From the NCBI RefSeq assembly GCF_021021555.1, contig NZ_JAINWA010000001.1:1364001-1428000 (forward strand): 64,000 bases of DNA. The letters run 5' to 3'. The position numbers were made by a program, and so were the translations under genes. This stretch comes from Teretinema zuelzerae (lineage in GTDB: Bacteria > Spirochaetota > Spirochaetia > Treponematales > Treponemataceae). This document shows, piece after piece, positions 18,874 through 28,453 of the stretch. Under the pieces are notes generated by a model. It was not told where the DNA came from, did no database searches, and saw only the letters and a list, made by a program, of their open reading frames with translations. How positions within the stretch are numbered: position 1 is the stretch's first letter; each line of letters begins with the position of its first letter.

Positions 18874-19335
18874 ATGAAAAAGATTATCGCGGCGTTCTGC
18901 CTCCTTCTCGCGGCGGGAACCGCTCAGGTTTTTTCTTACGGAGTGGGAATTCAGGGCGGCTACGGATTCGGCCGGGGCGGCGCGGGAGCGGTCACCTTCA
19001 AGCTGGACGAGCTTCCCTACGTATTCGCCGTAAGCATTTCAGGCGGAGAAGAAGTTTTTATTTCGGGAACAGCTGACTATTGGTTTAAGACGGATACCCT
19101 GTACGGACCGGCGAGATACTTCGTCGGAGCAGGCGCGGGACTGGCTATAGGAACCGGCGACGATTTCTTTCTCGGCGCGGCCTTCCGCGTGCCGGTAGGA
19201 ATCAACGCCTTTCTCGTGGACAATTTCGTAGAACCCTATATCCAGATTGTTCCGGAACTCGGGCTTTCCGTTCTCCCACATGTGAACATGACCTGGGACG
19301 TCGGAGCGAACATCGGCGTGCGCTTCTGGTTCTAA
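18874..19335 (+). CDS. Small outer-membrane beta-barrel protein (DUF3996-like)
   Basis: 153 residues. A signal peptide (MKKIIAAFCLLLAAGTAQVFS) is followed by alternating glycine-rich strands (YGVGIQGGYGFGRGGAGAVT, ARYFVGAGAGLAIG, FFLGAAFRVPVGINAFL). It ends in NIGVRFWF, a terminal aromatic typical of barrels inserted by BamA. The size and pattern resemble DUF3996 proteins known from Borrelia and Treponema, whose function is unknown. I start at the ATG because AAGGAG lies 5 bases before it; the GTG immediately upstream is less likely. It has its own space after a hairpin and converges with a glycosyltransferase gene. Confidence 0.7.
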   Translation: MKKIIAAFCLLLAAGTAQVFSYGVGIQGGYGFGRGGAGAVTFKLDELPYVFAVSISGGEEVFISGTADYWFKTDTLYGPARYFVGAGAGLAIGTGDDFFLGAAFRVPVGINAFLVDNFVEPYIQIVPELGLSVLPHVNMTWDVGANIGVRFWF

Positions 19336-19346
19336 AGAACCGGATC

Positions 19347-19384
19347 GACCCTCTGCGGCTGAAAATTTCAGGTCCCGGAGGGTC
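19347..19384. terminator. candidate shared hairpin between convergent genes
   Basis: GACCCTC (19347-19353) pairs with GAGGGTC (19378-19384), and inside the loop CTGAAAATTTCAG is a perfect 13-base dyad. It sits between the convergent outer-membrane protein and glycosyltransferase genes. No convincing T tract is present on either side. Confidence 0.35.
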
Positions 19385-19388
19385 TCCG

Positions 19389-20375
19389 TCATTTCTGTTC
19401 TTTTACGATGTATCCGGGCCGGCGCTTGGTTTCGAGATACACCTTCGCCAGATACTGGCCCAATATGCCGATGCAGAAAAGCTGCACGCCGCCGATAAAA
19501 AGAACGACGCTCATGAGAGACGGATATCCGGCGACGGGATCGCCCCAGATCAGGGTTTTTATGACAACGATGATCGTCATGACGACCGAGACGAAACAGA
19601 ACAGCAAGCCGAACACCGACGCTAAAATAAGAGGCGCCGTAGAAAAAGCGGTTATGCCTTCCAGCGAGTACACAAACAATCCCCAGAACGACCATTTCGT
19701 CTTTCCTGCGACACGCTTGATGTCTTTGAATTCCAGCCACTTCGTGCGGAACCCCACCCATGAGAAGATTCCCTTTGAAAACCGGTTGTACTCTCCCATC
19801 GAGAGGATCGCGTCGCACACCTGCCTCGTCATCAGGCGGAAATCGCGCGCGCCGTCCCGGATGCCGGCGTCTGAGATGCGGGCCATCAGCCGGTAAAAAA
19901 GACGCGCGCAAACCGAACGGATAAACGGCTCGCCGGTTCTGCTCGCCCGGCGCGTCGCGACGCAGTCCCATTCGCCGGATTCAAGCGCGGCCCACATCTC
20001 AGGGATGAGCGAAGGCGGGTCCTGCAAGTCGGCGTCGATAACGCCGACGCATCGCCCGAGCGCGGCTTCCAGGCCGGCGAGGAGAGCCGCTTCCTTCCCG
20101 AAATTACGGGAAAAGGAAATATACCTGACGCTTGTATCCTGCTCCGCGATGACTCTCAGGTAGGCAAGGGTGCCGTCTGCCGATCCGTCGTCCACGAAGA
20201 TGAACTCGAAGTTCTGCGACGGCATGGAATCCCGCACACGGCAAAGCTCGGCGTATAAATGCGGCAGCGCCTCTTCTTCGTTATAACAGGGTATTACAAG
20301 AGAAATGTCCCGCCTCGCCGCCGGCAGGCCCGTACCCGTCGGATTCAATGTCGTCCCCGGTGATCCTGTAGCCAT
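19389..20375 (-). CDS. GT2 family polyprenyl-phosphate glycosyltransferase (GtrB/DPM1-like)
   Basis: 328 residues. The GT-A domain has SLVIPCYNEEEALP (25-38), VDDGSADGT (61-69) and the metal-binding DAD at 114-116 in VIDADLQDPP. Two C-terminal membrane helices (about 243-267 and 278-300) are the hallmark of GtrB/YfdH-type enzymes that move a sugar from a nucleotide donor to undecaprenyl or dolichyl phosphate on the inner face of the membrane. No flippase or acceptor gene is adjacent. GGAGATGGAAAGG precedes the ATG. The final glycan cannot be predicted. Confidence 0.88.
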   Translation of the reverse strand: MATGSPGTTLNPTGTGLPAARRDISLVIPCYNEEEALPHLYAELCRVRDSMPSQNFEFIFVDDGSADGTLAYLRVIAEQDTSVRYISFSRNFGKEAALLAGLEAALGRCVGVIDADLQDPPSLIPEMWAALESGEWDCVATRRASRTGEPFIRSVCARLFYRLMARISDAGIRDGARDFRLMTRQVCDAILSMGEYNRFSKGIFSWVGFRTKWLEFKDIKRVAGKTKWSFWGLFVYSLEGITAFSTAPLILASVFGLLFCFVSVVMTIIVVIKTLIWGDPVAGYPSLMSVVLFIGGVQLFCIGILGQYLAKVYLETKRRPGYIVKEQK

Positions 20376-20395
20376 CGCCTTTCCATCTCCTACAT

Positions 20396-20429
20396 AAAAA
20401 AAGGCCGTCCGGCTATTAGCCGGACAGCC
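20396..20429 (-). terminator. intrinsic terminator of the cellobiose phosphorylase gene
   Basis: GGCCGTCCGGCT (20403-20414) and AGCCGGACAGCC (20418-20429) form a 12-bp stem with one mismatch and a 3-base loop, followed on the minus strand by seven T residues (complement of 20396-20402). Confidence 0.85.
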
Positions 20430-20477
20430 TGTAGATTCAGTATACCATGAAAACGGAACGCAGCGGGTTCAAAAGGC

Positions 20478-22961
20478 TCAGCCTACTGTTACGGTAAGCT
20501 TAACCGTCGATCCCTTCGCTCCGGCGCTCACGAGAGTACCGTCGGCGGAAGCCGATCCCGAGTTTACGGAAACGACGATCTTGCCGGCGGGGTTCCTGTT
20601 CTCCACGAAGATCTCGTACGAGCATCCGCGATAGGTTCTCGTGATGGTCGCGGTTTTCACGTGGGCGGGAAGCCTGGGCTCCACGCGCAGTCCGTTGTAC
20701 TCGGCCCTGATGCCGGTTATCCACTGGCTCAGCGCGACGAAGTTCCACGCGGCGGTTCCGGTGAGCCAGCTGTTCTTGGCTTCTCCGTGTCGGCGCGCCG
20801 CCTTTCCGGCGATCATCTGCGCGTACACGTAGGGCTCGAGCCGGTGAATCTCGCTGATGTCCTCGAGATACGCCGGAGCTATCTTGCGATAATACTCCCA
20901 GGCGCGCTCGGGGCGTCCGGACTTCACTTCGCCGATGATGACCCACGGATTGTTATGGCAGAAAATGCCGGCGTTCTCTTTGTATCCCGGCGGATACGAG
21001 GAAACTTCGCCGAGCTCGATATGGTAATCCTTGTACGGAGGATCGAGAATGACGATTCCGTAGGGAGTATCGAGGTGGGTTTTGACCGAATCAAGCGCCT
21101 TGACCGGGTATCCCTTGTCTGCGCCGATCTGGGCCATCGCTCCGAATCCCTGGGTTTCGATGAAGATCTTTCCGTCTTCGCATTCCTTCGAACCGATCTT
21201 GTTTCCGAAGTCGTCGTAGGCGCGCACATACCAATCCCCGTCCCAGCCGGTCTTGCAGATCTGCGCTGCCATCTTGGCGGCTTCCGCCTCGGCAAATTTC
21301 GCTTCCGACTCGTCTCCCAGAAGGCGGCACATCGCCGCGTATTCGGGAGCGACATAGACGAACATCTGGGCGATCATCACGGACTCGGCGTTCTTTCCGT
21401 CCTTGTTGGTGGAAGTCTGGAAGGAATCGTTGGGATCCTTGCTGAAGCAGTTGAGGTTCAGGCAGTCGTTCCAGTCGGCGCGTCCGATGAGCGGCAGTCC
21501 GTGCGGACCCAGGTGGTCGACCGTATAGCGGAAGGACCGCTTGAGGTGCTCGAAGAGGGTCGCTTTGTTGGTCGGGCTGTTGTCGAAGGGAACCATCTCC
21601 TTGAGGAAGCCGGAATCTCCGGTTTCGCGGATATAGCCGCCCACGCCGAGGATGAGCCACAGCGGGTCGTCGTTGAAGTTGCTTCCGATGTCCGCGTTTC
21701 CGCGCTTGGTCAACGGCTGGAACTGGTGGTAGGCCGAACCGTCCTCGAACTGGGTCGAGGCGACGTCGAAGAGGCGTTCGCGCGCGCGTTCGGGAATCTG
21801 GTGCACGACTCCGAGCATGTCCTGGCTGGTGTCGCGGAACCCGATTCCGCGGCCGATTCCGCTCTCGAAGTACGAGGCCGAGCGCGCGAAGTTGTAGGTG
21901 ACGATGCACTGGTACTGGTTCCACACAGCCATGCGGTCGAGCTTCTCGTCCCCGGTTTTGAGGGTAAAGTTGGAGAGCAGACCGTTCCAGAACGCCTTCA
22001 GCTCGTCGAAGGCGGCGTTCACCTGGGCGGGCGTGGAGAAGCGGTTCTGGAGGGCGAGAGCCTTTTCCTTATTGATCACGCGCATGCTCGCGTTCGTCTG
22101 GAGCAGGTCTTTGGACGCGGGAGCGCAGCCGTTTTCGCCCGCCCACTTTTTGTCCTCTTCCATTTCGACATAGCCGAGCACGAAAATGAAGGTCTTGGAT
22201 TCTCCGGCGGCGAGGCTGACATTCAGCCGGTGGCTCGCGATGGGGGACCATCCGTCCGCGACGGAGTTTCCGCTCTTTCCGGCCATGACTGATTCGGGAG
22301 CGTCGTAGCCGTTATGAAGACCGAGGAAGGTTTCGCGGTCGGTATCGAAGCCGTCGGGCTTTGCGTTTACCGAGTAGAAGGAGAAGTGGGTGCGGCGCTC
22401 GCGGTACTCGGTCTTGTGATAGATCGCTCCGCCTTCGATCTCCACTTCGCCGGTGGAGAAGTTCCGCTGGAAGTTGGTCGTGTCGTCGAGGGCGTTATAG
22501 AGACACCACTCCACGTAGGAAACCAGGGAAATATCTTTTTTCGCGGTTCCGGAGTTGGTCAGGGTGATCATCTGCACTTCGGCGTTTTCGCCGTTAGGTA
22601 CGAAGTACAGGACATCGGCCTTTACATTGTTTTTTGAAGAAGAAATCCTGGAATATCCGAAGCCATGGCGGCATTCGTAGGAATCGAGCTCGACGCGCAT
22701 GGGCTTCCAGCCGGGGTTCCATACCGAATCGCCGTCCTTGATGAAGAAATAGCGGCCGTTGTTGTCGAGAGGCACATCGTTATAGCGGTAGCGCGTCAGC
22801 CGGCGAAGGCGGGCGTCGGTATAAAACGCGTAGCCGCCGGAGGTATTCGAGATCAGGGAAAAGAACTTCGTGTTTCCCAGATAATTGATCCACGGATAGG
22901 GAGTCCGCGGCGTCTCAATGACGTATTCCCGTTGGGCATCATCAAAATGACCATATTTCAT
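20478..22961 (-). CDS. cbpA: Cellobiose phosphorylase (GH94, CbpA type)
   Basis: 827 residues, strongly similar throughout to clostridial cellobiose phosphorylase as I remember it: [55 protein letters not shown] and [17 protein letters not shown]. The catalytic acid is D496 in [10 protein letters not shown], and the phosphate region reads [19 protein letters not shown]. The enzyme splits cellobiose with phosphate to glucose 1-phosphate and glucose in the cytosol, saving one ATP. It is monocistronic, with its own promoter-operator and a strong terminator. CCTGAGGAGACACT precedes the ATG. It is not a close copy of the GH94 gene 1.7 kb away, so the two are probably functionally distinct. Confidence 0.92.
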   Translation of the reverse strand: MKYGHFDDAQREYVIETPRTPYPWINYLGNTKFFSLISNTSGGYAFYTDARLRRLTRYRYNDVPLDNNGRYFFIKDGDSVWNPGWKPMRVELDSYECRHGFGYSRISSSKNNVKADVLYFVPNGENAEVQMITLTNSGTAKKDISLVSYVEWCLYNALDDTTNFQRNFSTGEVEIEGGAIYHKTEYRERRTHFSFYSVNAKPDGFDTDRETFLGLHNGYDAPESVMAGKSGNSVADGWSPIASHRLNVSLAAGESKTFIFVLGYVEMEEDKKWAGENGCAPASKDLLQTNASMRVINKEKALALQNRFSTPAQVNAAFDELKAFWNGLLSNFTLKTGDEKLDRMAVWNQYQCIVTYNFARSASYFESGIGRGIGFRDTSQDMLGVVHQIPERARERLFDVASTQFEDGSAYHQFQPLTKRGNADIGSNFNDDPLWLILGVGGYIRETGDSGFLKEMVPFDNSPTNKATLFEHLKRSFRYTVDHLGPHGLPLIGRADWNDCLNLNCFSKDPNDSFQTSTNKDGKNAESVMIAQMFVYVAPEYAAMCRLLGDESEAKFAEAEAAKMAAQICKTGWDGDWYVRAYDDFGNKIGSKECEDGKIFIETQGFGAMAQIGADKGYPVKALDSVKTHLDTPYGIVILDPPYKDYHIELGEVSSYPPGYKENAGIFCHNNPWVIIGEVKSGRPERAWEYYRKIAPAYLEDISEIHRLEPYVYAQMIAGKAARRHGEAKNSWLTGTAAWNFVALSQWITGIRAEYNGLRVEPRLPAHVKTATITRTYRGCSYEIFVENRNPAGKIVVSVNSGSASADGTLVSAGAKGSTVKLTVTVG

Positions 22962-22974
22962 AGTGTCTCCTCAG

Positions 22975-23029
22975 GTTGATTGAAAGCATCAACCAACTAA
23001 AGAATACCATAATGGCAACCGGTTGTCAA
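22975..23029 (-). promoter_or_regulatory. promoter and 23-bp operator of cbpA
   Basis: On the minus strand TTGACA (23029-23024), a 17-bp spacer and TATTCT (23006-23001) form the promoter. Three bases further on lies the operator (22975-22997), which in plus orientation reads GTTGATTGA, AAGCA, TCAACCAAC. It has the same 9-5-9 design as at 16249, 28640 and 34399. Confidence 0.78.
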
Positions 23030-23059
23030 ACAAAAGAAAACGCCTGGAACATCGTTTTT

Positions 23060-23099
23060 TGGCGATAAAACCCTGAAATTCATTCAAATTTCAGGGTTT
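23060..23099 (-). terminator. terminator of the nagA-nagB operon
   Basis: A perfect 12-bp stem, AAACCCTGAAAT (23068-23079) with ATTTCAGGGTTT (23088-23099), lies 26 bases past the nagB stop. On the minus strand it continues into TTTTATCG. Confidence 0.8.
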
Positions 23100-23124
23100 A
23101 TGACAGTATTTACAAATATGAGGC

Positions 23125-23925
23125 TTAATACGGGCTTGAGTTTTTAGCTTCAATGTCCCGGAAATAACGGACGGTCCCGACTCTCAGCTCGTCCGTGGCG
23201 TCTTCGTCGCACACGATGATGGCGCGGGGATGATTCTGCAGAACGCTGATCGTCCACATGTGATTGATTCCCTCTTCAATCGCGTGATGCAGAGCCCTGG
23301 CCTTGGTATAGCCGGAGGCAAGGATGAGAACCTCCTCCGCGTCCAGGATCGTTCCGACTCCCACCGTCAGAGCCTTCGTGGGAACCTGCTCGGGGTCGCC
23401 GCCGAAGAAACGGGAATTCATGATGATGGTATCCTGGGTCAGCGTCTTCTGCCGCGTTCGGGAACTGAGGGAGGAGCCGGGCTCGTTGAAGGCGATATGT
23501 CCGTCCGCCCCTACTCCGCCGATAAACAGATGAATCTTTCCGTACTTCGCGATCTTTTCTTCGAAGCGCCGGCATTCCGCTTCCGGATCGGTCGTCGTGC
23601 CGTCCAGAATATTCGTATTGGCCGGGTTGATATCGATGTGGGAGAAGAAATTGTCCTGCATGAACCGGTGATAGCTCTGCGGATGATTGCTGTCGAGTCC
23701 GAGATACTCGTCCATATTGAAGGTCACCACGTTCTGGAACGATACCTTCCCGGCCTTATTAAGCCGGATAAGCTCTTTATAGACGCCGAGCGGCGTGGAA
23801 CCCGTGGGCAAACCGAGAACGAAGGGCTTATCGGCTGTAGGCGCGAAGGCTGAAATGCGCCAGGCGATATGCCGGGCCGTCCATTCAGCGCAGGTTGCAT
23901 AATCTTCTTTGATAATGACTCTCAT
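23125..23925 (-). CDS. nagB: Glucosamine-6-phosphate deaminase
   Basis: 266 residues, the usual size. It converts glucosamine 6-phosphate to fructose 6-phosphate and ammonia. Visible signatures are [16 protein letters not shown] (phosphate loop), [10 protein letters not shown] with the catalytic Asp, and the lid motif [22 protein letters not shown] (His of the ring-opening dyad, then RTR). It follows nagA by 10 bases with AGGAG upstream of the ATG, so both are on one message that ends at a strong hairpin. Together they feed N-acetylglucosamine 6-phosphate into glycolysis. Confidence 0.96.
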   Translation of the reverse strand: MRVIIKEDYATCAEWTARHIAWRISAFAPTADKPFVLGLPTGSTPLGVYKELIRLNKAGKVSFQNVVTFNMDEYLGLDSNHPQSYHRFMQDNFFSHIDINPANTNILDGTTTDPEAECRRFEEKIAKYGKIHLFIGGVGADGHIAFNEPGSSLSSRTRQKTLTQDTIIMNSRFFGGDPEQVPTKALTVGVGTILDAEEVLILASGYTKARALHHAIEEGINHMWTISVLQNHPRAIIVCDEDATDELRVGTVRYFRDIEAKNSSPY

Positions 23926-23935
23926 CTGCTATCTC

Positions 23936-25108
23936 CTAAAAACTATTTTTTTTCAGCGATCCGTCGATTACCGAAGCCAACACGTTGCAATGCCGGTCGA
24001 ATACCGTCAAATCCGCCTTATATCCCGGAATTATCGCGCCCATTCCCTGATAGCGCATCACCTGGGCGGGATTCATCGAAGCAAGCTTGACCGCCTGATC
24101 GACCGGCAGGCCGTACTCCATGAGGTTCTTCACGCCCCCGATCATAGTAAGCGCCGATCCGGCGATCACGTCGTCCTTCTTTCGATGAAAGCATCCACCA
24201 TGATACACCACTTCTTCGCCGTTGGCGAATAAATCTCCGGCGCGCTGTTCCGTCGGCTTCAGGGAATCGGTCACCAGAACGATTTTGTCGATCGGCTTGT
24301 CGCGCACAACGAGCCTGATCAAGTCCGGATGCACATGCACGCCGTCCGCTATCAATTCGCACGCCATTTCCGGATGAATCAATATAGCGCCCACGGCTCC
24401 CGGATTGCGATGATGCATCGAGCTCATCGCGTTAAAGAGATGCGTCGAATGCAGGATGCCGGCCTGCATCCCCTCCAGCATATTCTCGTACGACGCGTTC
24501 GTATGGCCCGCCTGAAGGACAATGCCCTTCTTGATCGAATACAGCGCAAGCTCCCGCATGCCCTTGAGTTCGGGAGCCACCGTCATGTTGACGATATGCC
24601 CCTCGGAGGCTTCCCAAAGCCTGTCCATAAACTCCATGTTGACGGCGCTGAGCGTCTCCGGGCGCTGGACGCCCAGGCGCTCGGGAGAAATGAACGGCCC
24701 TTCCAGATGAAGCCCCATTATCCGCGCTCCGTTTTCTTTTCCCATGGCGGCGACAACCGCTTTTATAGAAGCGATCATATTATCTGGTTCTGACGGGTAC
24801 AGAGTGGGATTAAATGCGGTTACTCCGTACTGAGCGAGCTCGCGGGACATTTCGATTATTGAATCCGGATCGTTGTCCTCCGTCCCCTTTCCCGCGAAGC
24901 CGTGGACATGAGTATCTATAAAGCCGGGGCTGATATAGGAGCCGTCTACGTCGATTATTTCTACGGAGGAATCGAAGCGTTTCTGAAGGAATCGTTTCTC
25001 GCTGAACACGTCTTCTATGAAGCCGTCCTTCACCAGGACAGCGCATCGCTCCATCACCGATAAACCGGTCAACAGCGTTCCGTTATGAAAACAAACGCTT
25101 GATTTCAT
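23936..25108 (-). CDS. nagA: N-acetylglucosamine-6-phosphate deacetylase
   Basis: 390 residues from the Met preceded by AGGAGGGTGAAC. A longer frame upstream (to 25210) has no ribosome site and would cover the promoter. It belongs to the amidohydrolase superfamily. Metal and active-site motifs are DTHVHGFAGKGTED, GLHLEGPFIS (metal-binding Glu), QAGHTNASYE, THLFNAMSSMHHR and VTDSLKPT (catalytic Asp). The product removes the acetyl group from GlcNAc-6-P for NagB. Regulation is probably through the TTTGTACA palindrome located at its promoter. Confidence 0.95.
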   Translation of the reverse strand: MKSSVCFHNGTLLTGLSVMERCAVLVKDGFIEDVFSEKRFLQKRFDSSVEIIDVDGSYISPGFIDTHVHGFAGKGTEDNDPDSIIEMSRELAQYGVTAFNPTLYPSEPDNMIASIKAVVAAMGKENGARIMGLHLEGPFISPERLGVQRPETLSAVNMEFMDRLWEASEGHIVNMTVAPELKGMRELALYSIKKGIVLQAGHTNASYENMLEGMQAGILHSTHLFNAMSSMHHRNPGAVGAILIHPEMACELIADGVHVHPDLIRLVVRDKPIDKIVLVTDSLKPTEQRAGDLFANGEEVVYHGGCFHRKKDDVIAGSALTMIGGVKNLMEYGLPVDQAVKLASMNPAQVMRYQGMGAIIPGYKADLTVFDRHCNVLASVIDGSLKKNSF

Positions 25109-25201
25109 GTTCACCCTCCTGTTCTTCTCGCAATTCTTCTTCCGCTTCTTCGTCCTGTATATACATCGTAAGCCACGCTTTGCCGCTCTTGCAACAGGGC
25201 G

Positions 25202-25251
25202 TTTGTACAAGGCTTGTACATATTAGAACATACTGAAGCTCGAAGGGTCAA
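25202..25251 (-). promoter_or_regulatory. nagAB promoter with TTTGTACA palindrome
   Basis: On the minus strand TTGACC (25251-25246), an 18-bp spacer and TCTAAT (25227-25222) are a plausible promoter. Overlapping its downstream edge, 25202-25222 is a 21-bp near-perfect palindrome: TTTGTACAAG, G, CTTGTACATA. Related elements occur at 28454 and 34565. Confidence 0.65.
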
Positions 25252-25275
25252 GCCGACAACGCCTTTCCTGGAAAT

Positions 25276-25311
25276 AAAAAAGGCCGCCCCGCGATTGCAT
25301 GCGGGACAGCC
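25276..25311 (-). terminator. terminator of the ABC permease operon
   Basis: GGCCGCCCCGC (25282-25292) and GCGGGACAGCC (25301-25311) form an 11-bp stem with internal mismatches. It is followed on the minus strand by a T run (complement of 25276-25281), 34 bases past the permease stop. Confidence 0.8.
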
Positions 25312-25344
25312 TCATTCTGCCGAAGCCCGAACGTACTGCCAGAA

Positions 25345-26196
25345 TCAGCCTTTCACCGCGCCGGCCGCGACGCCCTTGGTTATCTGCTTCCTGAAAAGGA
25401 CGTAGAAGATAAGCATGGGGATCAACCCGATGACGAGAGCGGCGAACTGCTTGCCGTAATCCGAGGCAAGGGCGCCGGAGAAGCGGGCGATGCCGACCGG
25501 TATCGACTTGATCTTGTCGCTCGAGGCAAGAATATTGATCAGCATGAACTCGTTCCAGGTTCCGGTAACGGTCATGATCGCCACGGTTACGGCGACGGGG
25601 GCGGCCATCGGAACGATGATCGACGAGAAAATCCTTATGTATTTCGCGCCGTCTATTCGCGCCGATTCGACAAGGGCGTCCGGAATGCTGCGGATGTACT
25701 CGGTCGCGAGATACACGCCCATCGGCAGGCCGATTCCGATGTACGGAATCAAGACGCCCAGCCGGGTGTTGTACAGGCCCGCCGCGTTCACCATGAGGAA
25801 GAGGGGAACCATTACCGACTGGAGGGTCAACAGGATGCCGATGACGAAGCTTCCGAGCAGGAAGGGGGTCGCCTTCGAAGGAATCTTGGAAAACGCGAAG
25901 CCCGCCATAAAGCCGAAGGCGATGACCGCGGACACCGTTATGCCGGTGTAGAAAACGCTGTTAACAATCAGGGTTCCGAACTTTCCGCGCTTCCAGGACT
26001 GGACGTAATTCTGGAAAAACCATTTTTTCGGAAAATCAAGTTTGCTGTTCAACAGATAATCCTGGGTGGTTTTGAACGACTGAATCACCAGCCAGAATAT
26101 GGGATAAATCGCAAGTACGGCGAATATCGCCATAATGAAATATATTACCGATTTAGAGACTACAGATCCGATATCCGTTCCTCGTACGTCTGACAT
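25345..26196 (-). CDS. ABC sugar transporter permease, MalG type (CUT1)
   Basis: 283 residues with six hydrophobic helices. The EAA loop, which docks the ATPase, reads EYIRSIPDALVESARIDGA (about 145-163), followed by IFSSIIVPMAAPVAV. The PMLIFYVLFRKQITKGVAAGAVKG-type C-terminus is typical of MalG-like subunits of carbohydrate importers. Its start lies 3 bases after the stop of the MalF-type gene, with AAGGAG inside that gene's end. No ATPase gene is nearby, so a shared MsmX/UgpC-type ATPase elsewhere is expected. Confidence 0.93.
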   Translation of the reverse strand: MSDVRGTDIGSVVSKSVIYFIMAIFAVLAIYPIFWLVIQSFKTTQDYLLNSKLDFPKKWFFQNYVQSWKRGKFGTLIVNSVFYTGITVSAVIAFGFMAGFAFSKIPSKATPFLLGSFVIGILLTLQSVMVPLFLMVNAAGLYNTRLGVLIPYIGIGLPMGVYLATEYIRSIPDALVESARIDGAKYIRIFSSIIVPMAAPVAVTVAIMTVTGTWNEFMLINILASSDKIKSIPVGIARFSGALASDYGKQFAALVIGLIPMLIFYVLFRKQITKGVAAGAVKG

Positions 26197-26199
26197 GGC

Positions 26200-27099
26200 T
26201 TACTCCTTTCCCCCAAAGCGTTTTTCAACGACCTTGGTTATCGCGATGAGAATAAAACTGATGGCCACCATTATCGTGGAGATCGCGTTGGCCAACGGAT
26301 AGTTCGGAGCGCCCTTGAACGCCTTGTCGTACATGTATATCGAAAGAACATTCGTTCTGCGGGCCGGTCCTCCCTGGGTCATTACATAAATAAGGTCGAA
26401 GGATTTCAGCGATCCGGAGATCGCGAGAATCGCGCTGGTCACGAGCACGCCGGAAAGGGCCGGAAGGATGATGTACAGCAGGGACTGGAATTCATTGGCG
26501 CCGTCGATCTTGGTCGCTTCAATGATCGAGGTATCGATCTTTTGAAGGTTCGCGAGGAAGATGATCACATACATTCCGGTGTACATCCACAGGATGACGA
26601 TCAAAATAGGAAGCATGGGGTTGCTGCTCAGCGTATATTCCGCCGCGGGATTGAAGAAGCGGACGATTTCCATATACACGCTGTTATTGTTCAGGAAGAA
26701 GCTCTGGAAGAGAATACCGATAACGACCGTGGATATAACGTTGGGAAGGTAGACCATGGACTGGAAGAAATCGCAGCCGCGAACAAGTCCGCGGGACAGG
26801 ATGTACGCAAGAGCGAATCCGAGGGGAATCTGCCCGAACACGGAAACGCCGACGATATACATGTTGTTTTTCAGGGCGAGATAGAAATACTCGTCCTTGA
26901 ACGTTTTCAGATAGCTCACCATACCGGCGAAACCGATTTCCGGATTTCCGAAAATTTTCCCGCCGTTGTAATTCGTCAAGCTCAATACCACGGAAAAAAC
27001 AGTGGGAAAGGCCATCACCGAAAAATAAAACAAAACCGCGGGGAGCACCAACAGCGTATACGACAGTCGCTGTTCGGCTTTGGAAGAAAGGTCTTTCAC
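26200..27099 (-). CDS. ABC sugar transporter permease, MalF type (CUT1)
   Basis: 299 residues starting at GTG with AGGAGG 5 bases upstream. It has six membrane helices (the first LSYTLLVLPAVLFYFSVMAF). The EAA loop region reads LQKIDTSIIEATKIDGANEF, then LPALSGVLVTSAILAISGS. It forms the inner-membrane channel with the MalG-type partner. The substrate is probably a cello- or chito-oligosaccharide given the flanking enzymes, but this is inferred from context. It is separated by 146 bases from the ROK gene upstream, in which I see no strong promoter; a 7-bp CGCCGGA/TCCGGCG dyad (about 27173-27200) is the only structure. Read-through from the ROK gene is therefore likely. Confidence 0.93.
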   Translation of the reverse strand: MKDLSSKAEQRLSYTLLVLPAVLFYFSVMAFPTVFSVVLSLTNYNGGKIFGNPEIGFAGMVSYLKTFKDEYFYLALKNNMYIVGVSVFGQIPLGFALAYILSRGLVRGCDFFQSMVYLPNVISTVVIGILFQSFFLNNNSVYMEIVRFFNPAAEYTLSSNPMLPILIVILWMYTGMYVIIFLANLQKIDTSIIEATKIDGANEFQSLLYIILPALSGVLVTSAILAISGSLKSFDLIYVMTQGGPARRTNVLSIYMYDKAFKGAPNYPLANAISTIMVAISFILIAITKVVEKRFGGKE

Positions 27100-27245
27100 G
27101 GCGTCCTCCTAAAAACTCGTTACCGTACATAAAACGGGGTAAAACCCCTCGATGCTATGCAAACCGGACTACGCCGGAATGTCGCTAAAAAATCTCCGGC
27201 GCAGACGATTTTCAGATTCTGAAACGCCGCGCGGGGGGAGCCGGG

Positions 27246-28415
27246 CTACTCAGCGGGCCGGGACGCGATCTCGAACACCGCGTCCCAATCGATACCGCGG
27301 GACGAAGAGGCCGAAGAACCGCCGGGAACGCTGAACAGCAGTAAAAAGAACATCAGCGCGGCGCCTTCGGCGAGCGAATGAAGCTCGCCGTCTCCGAATT
27401 TTAATCCGGCTCCGACGGTTTCCAAAAGAGAGGCGAATTGAGGAACCCGCTCTTCTATGATCCGCAGCACCTTCTCTTTTTGCCGGGCTAATTCCCCGTG
27501 AGCGAAAACCGCCTGGGGGTTGAATACAGACACGACCGGAACGAGGCTGGAGAACAGATCTTGAGCCCAGACAGAAAAGGCCTGCTCGTCTTTTTCGATG
27601 TTTTTCATCAGTTCGTCCGATATTCCGGACTGTCCGGCCTTCCCCGGCCTCCACGACACGCTTACGAACTCGCCGGCGGCGTAGCCGGCGCCCGAATACA
27701 CGCTGCCGGAAAGGGCAAGGCCCAAGCCCACGCTCATTCCCGGCCGGGAGCTGGTAAGGGCGTCCCGGTCGTGGTATTCGGCAGTCAAGCACATGAAATC
27801 GCTGAGGCTCTCTTCCCGGTTCCGCGCGAGTTCGAGCCATGCCAGACAATTTGCGTCGTTTTCCACCAGTACGGGGATTTTCCGCTTTTTTGAAAAGCGG
27901 GAAACAAAGGGAGCGTTAGCAATGCCGAAAGGGTCGGAACGGATGATGCGCGATCCTTCGCTGTCGATTATTCCCGGCATGCCGACGCAAATGCCCAACA
28001 GCGGAATTCCCAGGACTCCAGCGCGGGAAAACAGCTGTTCGCACACAGTGTCGATCGCGTCCTCGAAGGCCCCGTCGGGAAAAGGTCCGTCGAACGACTC
28101 AAGCACATCGCCGGTTATCGAGACAAGCACGGCGCGATAACAGTCAGGCTGCATCTCTATTCCGCCGGAACAGCCGAAGCGGGGATTCAATCCGAGATAA
28201 ATCGGCTTGCGGCCGCCCTGAGGCAGGGCGTCTCCGATCTTTTCTTCCAGAACAACGCCGTTATCGATTAACGAATTGATGATATTCGACACGGTTGACC
28301 GGTACAGATCAAGTTCCCGGGAAATATCGACGCGGCTTATCCCCGGTTTTTTCCAGAGCATTTTTGCGATCAACGAGATGTTGGCGTTTTTTTGATAGTT
28401 ATTGTTGATCTGCAT
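27246..28415 (-). CDS. ROK-family transcriptional regulator
   Basis: 389 residues. An N-terminal winged helix (about 10-75; GISRVDISRELDLYRSTVSNI) is followed by an ROK sugar-kinase-like domain (GICVGMPGIID, VLVENDANCLAWLE, GMSVGLGLALSGSVYSGAG). The zinc motif CXCGXXGCXE usual in ROK proteins is absent; the corresponding region reads FVSVSWRPGKAGQSG. It is a probable repressor released by an imported sugar or sugar phosphate, like NagC, Mlc or XylR. Two promoters lie upstream, each with a different operator type, so it is probably autoregulated. It lies directly ahead of the two permease genes. The start has AAGGA 9 bases upstream. Confidence 0.9.
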   Translation of the reverse strand: MQINNNYQKNANISLIAKMLWKKPGISRVDISRELDLYRSTVSNIINSLIDNGVVLEEKIGDALPQGGRKPIYLGLNPRFGCSGGIEMQPDCYRAVLVSITGDVLESFDGPFPDGAFEDAIDTVCEQLFSRAGVLGIPLLGICVGMPGIIDSEGSRIIRSDPFGIANAPFVSRFSKKRKIPVLVENDANCLAWLELARNREESLSDFMCLTAEYHDRDALTSSRPGMSVGLGLALSGSVYSGAGYAAGEFVSVSWRPGKAGQSGISDELMKNIEKDEQAFSVWAQDLFSSLVPVVSVFNPQAVFAHGELARQKEKVLRIIEERVPQFASLLETVGAGLKFGDGELHSLAEGAALMFFLLLFSVPGGSSASSSRGIDWDAVFEIASRPAE

Positions 28416-28453
28416 ATTCCAACGTCCTTATTTAAACGGTTGCGCGGGTGTTA

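Noticed and set aside
20661-22292. 543-codon open frame on the plus strand
   Set aside because: Opposite cbpA; Val/Gly/Arg/Glu-rich translation typical of antisense frames.
23936-25210. Longer N-terminus for NagA (34 extra residues)
   Set aside because: The upstream start lacks a ribosome site and would translate the promoter-operator; AGGAGG sits before the internal Met.
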